The notes under the pieces are model-generated. The model was not told the DNA's origin. It made no database searches and saw nothing but the letters and a program-made list of their open reading frames with translations. Positions 14,881-19,057 of a stretch of 19,057 nt of DNA are shown here, piece by piece. Source of the stretch: an uncultured Selenomonadales bacterium (GTDB taxonomy: Bacteria; Bacillota; Negativicutes; Selenomonadales; Selenomonadaceae). The position numbers and the translations under genes are program-made. Each line of letters begins with the position of its first letter. The first letter of the stretch is position 1. The DNA lies in contig CALDHY010000036.1 in the NCBI GenBank assembly GCA_937901445.1, positions 1 to 19,057 of the forward strand. The letters are read 5' to 3'.

Positions 14881-16703
14881 TTAGCCCGCGCCCTTTCCAA
14901 TGCTCCGAGCCACATTGCAAGCGCATCTTCTCCTTCAAATTTTACATTTGCCTTGTCGCTTAAATAAAGTTTGTAAGCGTCAATCACGGCGTCTACCGCG
15001 TCAATCCTGTTTTGCTGGGTCATTTTGTCTATCTTAATTTCGCCAAAAGAATTAGGCGCGTTAAGAATTGCGTTCGCCATACTCCAACTTAAAAGCGCGT
15101 TATGTTTATCATATTGAATTATTCCCGCTTCAACCGAAAGTTTAAAATCTTGCGTCGCGTCGTTTAAAGACCTTGCAGATTGGGGAATTTCTATTAAGTC
15201 GCAGGAAACAATATTTTCAAGGTCTGCCAAAAAACCTGCCGCGTTGTGCGGGTCATATCCTACACCAATTATTTTTAAATCGTAAGTTTCAATCAATTCT
15301 TTTATCTTTGCAACAACCGCCGCTAAATCCAGCATAAATCCATACATTCCACTGGTTAGCGTTAAAATCCCCGCGTTTGACCACAATCTGTAAGGCGCGT
15401 CGTCCGTTTTTTCGTGTTCCATAAGCCGCGCTTCCGGCAGAAATGAATGACTCCAAATGTAAACTTTGTCATCTCCTGCGCGAGCTAACGGCAAATCGGA
15501 ATGTACCCATAATGGGTACAAATGAAGACTCCAAATATAAACTTTGTCATCTCCTGCGCGAGGGCTAAAGACTACCGCTATTGACGTTAAATCGCCGCCG
15601 GAGCTTAAGTCAACGCCTAAATAACATTCTCTGCCGCGCATATCTTCAAGCCGAATATCAGTACCGCACGCCTTCCATTTTTCGGCGTCAATGTACGCGC
15701 CGCCTGCATATGTTACCCAGCGATTTAAACTTTTGGTAAGAAAGTTAATTAACTCGTTGCCCTGTTTCTCCCGCGCGTCAATCGCCTTTTCTGCCATTCG
15801 TGCAACCATTTCTTTATTGAGCGTGTTATCTTCGTTCCACAATAAAAGCGGGTTTGCCTTCGCCCAATTTTCCGGTAACCATATATCGTCGTCTTCATCC
15901 ATTTCAGCAATAAAAATGAACAGTGAATCCTTTTCTATTGCGCCGGATAAAACTTTCTTGCAGAATTGGTAATGCTCGTAACAAAAACCGTTTAGGTTAA
16001 ATCCTGCCGTCGTTATCGCCAGCGTTAATGAGTTGTCAACGCCTATTTGCCCGTCAAGCATCAGCTTATACATTTGGTTATTGGGGTGGGCGTGCAACTC
16101 ATCAGTTACGGCAAGGATATTTTTAAAGCCGTCTGCTGACTTTGTATCACGCCCTATCGCTTTTATAGTGCTGTTGGTTTTCAGTGAAGTAATTGTGCGG
16201 TCGTACTTGCGAATTTTATAACATTCCATTAAATCAGAATCTGATTCAATGAACTTTGCCACTTCGTCCCATACAATGTTAGCCTGTTCCTGCTTGGTCG
16301 CGGTACAAAAAATTCTGCCGTATTTGTAGTCATTGAATAAAGCAAAGTCATTGCACATTTCGCCCGCAATAAAGCTTTTCCCGTTCTGCCGCGCCATTTG
16401 AATATAAGCCTCACGAAAACGCCGAATACTCGAACGCTTTTTTCGCCATCCAAAAAGACTACCAATAATAAAATCTTGAAAACCGCGCGTCTTAAGCGGG
16501 CGGCGTTGTTCCCCTTCGCCTATCGTCAAGCAATTTGCTAACTTGATATGACGCTCGGCAGTTTCAACGTCAAAAATATAATCGAAGTCCTTGTTTGCCA
16601 TATCGTCAAGGTGCCGCTTACAAGCAAGGTATTCGGCGCGCCCGCAATTCTTACCGCCGCTGACGATTAACTTTGCATAAGCTGTAGTGTGGTCTGTCAT
16701 CAC
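14877..16703 (-). CDS. terL: Terminase large subunit
   Basis: The 608-residue packaging motor has an N-terminal ATPase and a C-terminal RNase H-like nuclease. The Walker A-like segment is MARQNGKS (103-110), Walker B is LAVTDELH with Asp201-Glu202, and the first nuclease aspartate is in YLGVDLSSGGD (Asp365). Late acidic residues in IIGVGYDPHNA and RIDAVDAVIDAY fit the nuclease. The start lies in ATGATG overlapping the small-terminase stop. Oddity: residues about 381-392 and 407-418 are nearly the same (RAGDDKVYIWS), 26 residues apart, because of a 78-bp in-frame insertion directly after the first nuclease motif. Family recognition is firm. Confidence 0.97.
   Translation of the reverse strand: MMTDHTTAYAKLIVSGGKNCGRAEYLACKRHLDDMANKDFDYIFDVETAERHIKLANCLTIGEGEQRRPLKTRGFQDFIIGSLFGWRKKRSSIRRFREAYIQMARQNGKSFIAGEMCNDFALFNDYKYGRIFCTATKQEQANIVWDEVAKFIESDSDLMECYKIRKYDRTITSLKTNSTIKAIGRDTKSADGFKNILAVTDELHAHPNNQMYKLMLDGQIGVDNSLTLAITTAGFNLNGFCYEHYQFCKKVLSGAIEKDSLFIFIAEMDEDDDIWLPENWAKANPLLLWNEDNTLNKEMVARMAEKAIDAREKQGNELINFLTKSLNRWVTYAGGAYIDAEKWKACGTDIRLEDMRGRECYLGVDLSSGGDLTSIAVVFSPRAGDDKVYIWSLHLYPLWVHSDLPLARAGDDKVYIWSHSFLPEARLMEHEKTDDAPYRLWSNAGILTLTSGMYGFMLDLAAVVAKIKELIETYDLKIIGVGYDPHNAAGFLADLENIVSCDLIEIPQSARSLNDATQDFKLSVEAGIIQYDKHNALLSWSMANAILNAPNSFGEIKIDKMTQQNRIDAVDAVIDAYKLYLSDKANVKFEGEDALAMWLGALERARAK
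15449..15562. repeat. Direct repeat and palindrome inside terL (78-bp in-frame insertion)
   Basis: Bases 15449-15484 and 15527-15562 match at 35 of 36 positions, 78 bp (26 codons) apart. The similarity continues imperfectly with small indels at both edges (AAATGAA on one side, GCTAA on the other). The 42-bp spacer holds a perfect 19-bp palindrome, TGTACCCATAATGGGTACA (15502-15520). The reading frame of terL is kept throughout. Confidence 0.85.
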
Positions 16704-17176
16704 TTTATGAACTCCAAAAACTTATTTGCGGGCTTTTCTTCTTTAGGCGCAAGGAGTTTCAACCTGTCGATTGACGCAAGCCCTAACTTTGAAGATATAG
16801 CCCTTAACTCCCCGTGATAGTCGCGCAGGATTTTTATTAAAGGATTAGGTTGAATGCGGCTTGTACCGTCGCCAAATGAAAACTCCATAACTTCATCGCC
16901 GTATTCTTCAAGAATTGATAAAATTCTGTCCCAGTAAAAGCAGTACAAAATTAATTCGTTCCTGTCTAAATTGTCAAGCCAAAACGCCATTGTTTTGATT
17001 CTCTCAAATTCAGCTTTAGCTCTGTCCGACAAATTTTCCGGCGAAATTAACTGGTCACGTCTGCATTTGTGCGCCGCTTCTGCAGACTGCCTTTCGTCAA
17101 TTTCGTTTTTCGTGAAGTGTTTTTTGTTAAAGTCAAGTAATTTTCTCGGTCTGCCCATTTGTTGTTCCACCGCCAT
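16700..17176 (-). CDS. terS: Terminase small subunit (P27 family)
   Basis: This 158-residue protein should recognise phage DNA and load the large subunit. P27-family signs are the early GRPRKLL, a helical centre, and the C-terminal NPLIKILRDYHGELRAISSKLGLASIDRLKL, a strong match to the family ending. The far C terminus (EEKPANKFLEFIK) probably contacts the large terminase. Two starts are possible: 17176 (MAVEQQMGRP), preceded only by an A run, or 17158 (MGRP), with a GGTGGA Shine-Dalgarno-like sequence at suitable distance. The shorter form is quite possible. The stop overlaps the large-terminase start by four bases. Confidence 0.92.
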   Translation of the reverse strand: MAVEQQMGRPRKLLDFNKKHFTKNEIDERQSAEAAHKCRRDQLISPENLSDRAKAEFERIKTMAFWLDNLDRNELILYCFYWDRILSILEEYGDEVMEFSFGDGTSRIQPNPLIKILRDYHGELRAISSKLGLASIDRLKLLAPKEEKPANKFLEFIK

Positions 17177-17186
17177 TTTTTTTTAA

Positions 17187-17822
17187 CTAATCACTTTTCC
17201 GCGTTAAATCAAGAATTGGCGGCTGTTCAAAATCTGAATTAAAGGGCGTGATGTTGTCAAAAATATCCTTGTACCAAAAAGCTAATTGACTGTCTACAGT
17301 TATAACCGTTTGTTCGCTGCGCGGGTTGGTGTTGACGTTTGCGCTTGATTCTATCGCCGCGTCAAATTTTTCTCCGAATAAAAGCATTATTTTTGAGTGG
17401 TTACGGAAAATGACTAATCGACAGCCATATTTGCCGCAAAGTTCAACCAACAGCCGATACTCTTTTTCATAACTGCCCTTGAAAATTTCTCCAACGTAAA
17501 AATCAACCCGCCCGATGTAGCCTTTCTCAATCCACGAAAAAATTTCTTTAATGTCCGTTTCCGCCATACACCACGTACTGATTAGCGCGTAGCGAATGCG
17601 TTGTTGCTTGACGATAACTCGAAAGTAAGTCAAGCTGTCAACGTCGCCCCAGCTGAAACAGTGGTAACACGCGCCTTTTTCAAAGTGCCACGTCAACTCT
17701 TTCTCAAGTGCAATTTCTGAAGTTGCCCTGCGTATCTCGTGCCGCGTTATCGTGGTCTTGACTTGAACAGATTTTTCATCGTCATTCAAACTTGGCGGTT
17801 CAATTTTTTTCCATACGCCCAT
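17187..17822 (-). CDS. Phospholipase D-like (single HKD motif) protein
   Basis: This 211-residue protein carries one PLD-type motif: His142-x-Lys144 followed by GEKFDAAIESSANVNTNPRSEQ (150-171), like the H-x-K...S-x-x-N signature. The usual Asp four residues after Lys is not in place; Asp154 may replace it. PLD-fold proteins with a single motif usually dimerise and act as nucleases or phosphodiesterases. The part before it (RVDFYVGEIF...RLLVELCGKYGCRLVIFRNHSK) fits the alternating strands and helices of the fold. It stands between HNH and small terminase genes, so a role in DNA processing at packaging is plausible. The start has GAGAGG upstream. Substrate is unknown. Confidence 0.65.
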   Translation of the reverse strand: MGVWKKIEPPSLNDDEKSVQVKTTITRHEIRRATSEIALEKELTWHFEKGACYHCFSWGDVDSLTYFRVIVKQQRIRYALISTWCMAETDIKEIFSWIEKGYIGRVDFYVGEIFKGSYEKEYRLLVELCGKYGCRLVIFRNHSKIMLLFGEKFDAAIESSANVNTNPRSEQTVITVDSQLAFWYKDIFDNITPFNSDFEQPPILDLTRKSD

Positions 17823-17991
17823 TTGACTTACCCTCTCAAGAATTTTTTAATATTGAATTCAGAAAAACAACATTTAGGGAATTTCTTCAAAAGAAGAGGC
17901 AGGGCGCGCTCGCCCATCGGCGCGGGCAAAACTTTTTAGCCTACCCCCCGCCGTCGCTTTCAGATATTTTCTTTCTTATATATATAATTAC

Positions 17992-18028
17992 CAAAAAGAT
18001 TAAAAGCCGTGTAAATTCAAATTCGGCT
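17992..18028 (-). terminator. Weak terminator-like hairpin after the HNH gene
   Basis: The minus strand has AGCCG, a 14-base loop, CGGCT, then TTTAATCTTTTT. The stem is only 5 bp and the loop long, so strength is doubtful. The plus strand shows the same stem followed by ATTTTTTTA. Confidence 0.35.
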
Positions 18029-18046
18029 ATTTTTTTACATTATGAC

Positions 18047-18080
18047 AACTTATATTAGTCAAGGGCTAAACGTGAACGCT
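18047..18080 (-). promoter_or_regulatory. Possible promoter upstream of the PLD-like and terminase genes
   Basis: The minus strand reads TTCACG, 16 bases, TATAAG. The -10 element is good but the -35 is poor. A TTGACT within the spacer has no properly spaced -10. This would give a secondary start for the packaging genes. Confidence 0.25.
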
Positions 18081-18116
18081 ACACCCCTTACAGCGCGTCT
18101 ACGGGCTTTTTTGCCG

Positions 18117-18515
18117 TTATTCCCGCCGAATTATCCCATACAATTTCGCCTGCAGAATTTTTTTCGATACGGCGTCTTTAGCGTATTCTCTATGAATGCG
18201 GTTATGGTTAGCGGCTGAAAGAAAAATCAAGTTGTCAATCGACAATTTTAAATCCGGTCTTTCGTCAACGGTGTAAATGTGGTGTACGGTGTTTCCCGTT
18301 TCAAAGTAACCTTGCGCCAATGCATATTCGTCAAGCCCGTTAGCCCGCGCCTTTACCGCTTCAACAAGCCGCGCCCAATGAGCCGAATGGTAGAATTGGT
18401 TTTTGTCTTGGTCGCGGCGTTCGGCGTTGTAAAGTTTGTGGCGGTCATTGTGGCAACCGCACCGCTCGCCCTGCCGCAATTTTCGCCCGCAATTCGCGCA
18501 GATTTTCATCAGCAT
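18117..18515 (-). CDS. HNH endonuclease (packaging-associated)
   Basis: This protein of about 132 residues has an N-terminal zinc-knuckle-like segment (C-x2-C...C-x-C: CANCGRKLRQGERCGC) and a C-terminal HNH nuclease motif. The motif reads NTVHHIYTVDERPDLKLSIDNLIFLS and then NHNRIHREY: the HH pair, the central Asn of SIDNL and the late His. HNH proteins beside terminase genes are known to assist terminase cleavage in many cos-type phages, including HK97. I prefer ATG at 18515; 18509 (MKICANCG) is equally possible, and an upstream TTG at 18536 is unlikely. A run of ten G bases lies seven bases upstream in place of a normal ribosome binding site. Confidence 0.9.
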   Translation of the reverse strand: MLMKICANCGRKLRQGERCGCHNDRHKLYNAERRDQDKNQFYHSAHWARLVEAVKARANGLDEYALAQGYFETGNTVHHIYTVDERPDLKLSIDNLIFLSAANHNRIHREYAKDAVSKKILQAKLYGIIRRE

Positions 18516-18731
18516 TTCATCACCCCCCCCCCGCAAATCAAAACCCCCTGCCTTTTTTTTGCGGGGGGGTTTTCTTTCTTTTTTTTATTTTTCTTTCTTT
18601 TTTTTGAGTTTCTTTTTTTTTTAAACAATTCTAATCACTAAAGCGCACCCGCCCACCCTTTCCCCACTAAAGTGGGGGTCAAGGCTAGCTCCGCGCGCGT
18701 ATTCAATTTTCACTTCCACTTTTCCACTTGT
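18516..18731 (-). other. Leader of the late operon with hairpins and homopolymer tracts
   Basis: No gene is visible between the late promoter and the HNH start. In transcript order it holds a 7-bp hairpin (CCCCACT/AGTGGGG, 18662-18677), a 54-base A/G-rich tract (18570-18623) with two copies of an A8-GAAAG-type unit, a G/C hairpin (18540-18573) and a G10 run (18523-18532) at the HNH ribosome binding position. Such a leader may influence transcription or translation of the operon, but I cannot assign a mechanism. Confidence 0.55.
18540..18573. terminator. Possible terminator or attenuator hairpin
   Basis: AAAACCCCC and GGGGGGGTTTT flank a T8 loop region, with a G-T pair and a small bulge in the stem. 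The long T/C tract to its right makes it look best as a plus-strand terminator; on the minus strand it ends in only TTTT. No plus-strand gene feeds into it, so if functional on the minus strand it would be an attenuator in the leader. Confidence 0.45.
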
Positions 18732-18761
18732 ATCATACACCACTTGTCAAGGTCTAGTCAA
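18732..18761 (-). promoter_or_regulatory. Late-operon promoter
   Basis: The minus strand reads TTGACT (18761-18756), an 18-base spacer, and TATGAT (18737-18732), each one mismatch from the sigma-70 consensus. Transcription would begin near 18725 and run into the HNH, terminase and head genes. It lies directly behind the ArpU-like gene and directly downstream of phased repeats, as expected for an activated late promoter. Confidence 0.65.
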
Positions 18762-18806
18762 CTATAATTCGCTCTAATTTACTCTAATTTACTCTAGTTT
18801 GCTATG
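18757..18806 (-). repeat. Five 10-bp phased repeats upstream of the late promoter
   Basis: Read 5' to 3' on the minus strand the units are CATAGCAAAC, TAGAGTAAAT, TAGAGTAAAT, TAGAGCGAAT and TATAGTTGAC. Two are identical, one differs at two bases, and the outer two are degenerate. The last overlaps the -35 box and the first two lie in the regulator coding end. Spacing of 10 bp puts them on one face of the helix, a typical activator-binding layout. Confidence 0.6.
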
Positions 18807-19057
18807 GCAAAAAATTTTTTCAAAAGATTCTAGGGCTTGATTATGAAGTTGGTACACCCGCGCCAATTTTACATTCATCAATTTTGCTATGTATCGCCAC
18901 GATTTAAAATTCAAGTATCGACTTTCCAGAATCAGCCGCTCGTTTTCGTCCGTAACTTGTGAAATTGCCGCCTTGATTTTTTCACGCGCCGCCAAATATT
19001 CAGCTAAGTTATCGCCGAGCTTTTCAGATTGTTCTTGCATATTGACAACCGCCGCTT
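18789..19057 (-). CDS. ArpU/RinA-like late transcription regulator, C-terminal part (partial)
   Basis: The visible end resembles phage late regulators of the ArpU/RinA/DUF1492 group. A helical stretch (LAEYLAAREKIKAAISQVTDENERLIL) is followed by RYLNFKSWRYIAKLMNVKLARVYQLHNQAL, a sigma-70 region-4-like helix-turn-helix. An ATG at 19040 exists, but it has no ribosome binding site and the frame stays open to the window edge. Family members are longer (typically about 140 residues), so the true start is probably outside. Such proteins activate late operons beginning at HNH or terminase, which matches the promoter and phased repeats right behind this gene. Activation of this operon is inferred. 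Confidence 0.75.
   Translation of the reverse strand, partial: AAVVNMQEQSEKLGDNLAEYLAAREKIKAAISQVTDENERLILESRYLNFKSWRYIAKLMNVKLARVYQLHNQALESFEKIFCHSKLE

Larger units (their letters stand above)
17823..18116. other. 294-bp non-coding gap between HNH and PLD-like genes
   Basis: No convincing gene is present; the short plus-strand ORFs here lack ribosome binding sites and phage-like content. On the minus strand it holds a weak terminator-like stem near 18028-17992, a possible promoter near 18080-18047, an AT-rich run (ATATATATA) around 17980, and GC-rich self-complementary segments around 17905-17935 (GGGCG-CGCT-CGCCC). It is the longest gap within the packaging block. Confidence 0.6.

Noticed and set aside
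17739..18058. Plus-strand ORFs overlapping the PLD-like gene start and the gap before HNH
   Set aside because: There is no ribosome binding site, the composition is unlike a protein, and all recognised genes are on the minus strand.
18662..18677. Hairpin CCCCACT/AGTGGGG as a terminator
   Set aside because: It lacks a U tract on either strand and has only a two-base loop; I keep it only as part of the leader description.
1..19057. tRNA genes, insertion sequences, attachment sites or an integrase
   Set aside because: I saw no cloverleaf, transposase or recombinase, nor paired direct repeats that could be att sites, on either strand.

Overview
The window is the late (packaging, head and tail) region of a siphovirus-type tailed phage or prophage with HK97-like head genes. 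Every gene I can support is on the minus strand, so the module reads from right to left. The host is probably an anaerobic Firmicutes-type bacterium, and I lean towards Negativicutes (Selenomonas-like). Reasons are strong GGAGG ribosome binding sites, moderately AT-rich DNA, a P27-type small terminase with an ArpU-like late regulator, and RTX repeats in the style common in Negativicutes. The host call is inference. No integrase, lysis gene, attachment site, tRNA or host gene is visible, so integrated prophage and free phage cannot be told apart.

Layout in the direction of transcription. (1) 19057-18789: end of an ArpU/RinA-like late regulator with a sigma-70 region-4-like helix-turn-helix. 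(2) 18806-18516: control region with 10-bp phased repeats, a good promoter (TTGACT-N18-TATGAT) and a roughly 200-nt leader with hairpins and homopolymer tracts. (3) 18515-14062: packaging block with HNH endonuclease, PLD-like protein, small and large terminase, and a DNA methyltransferase. (4) 14001-10686: portal, ClpP-type prohead protease, a 60-aa unknown, major capsid protein, then a terminator. (5) 10555-5632: head-tail connector followed by a three-gene accessory cassette: a protein with IFGG repeats, a putative decoration protein, and an 1110-aa RTX-repeat protein. A second internal terminator precedes the RTX gene. (6) 5632-1: head closure protein, gp10-like neck protein, tail terminator, major tail protein, tail-assembly chaperone with a -1 frameshift extension, tape measure, and the first 37 codons of a distal tail protein.

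How it works together. The regulator probably switches on the late promoter directly downstream of its own gene. HNH, terminase and portal package DNA into shells built by protease and capsid protein. Connector, head closure, neck and tail genes complete the virion. Internal terminators after the capsid and decoration genes would lower transcript level stepwise and so help set stoichiometry.

Most unusual points: the RTX cassette in the head-tail junction, with an N-terminal KLVTLEQ motif shared by two adjacent proteins; an in-frame 78-bp insertion with a repeated flank inside the large terminase gene; helically phased repeats upstream of the late promoter; and a chaperone frameshift product that ordinary ORF calling misses.
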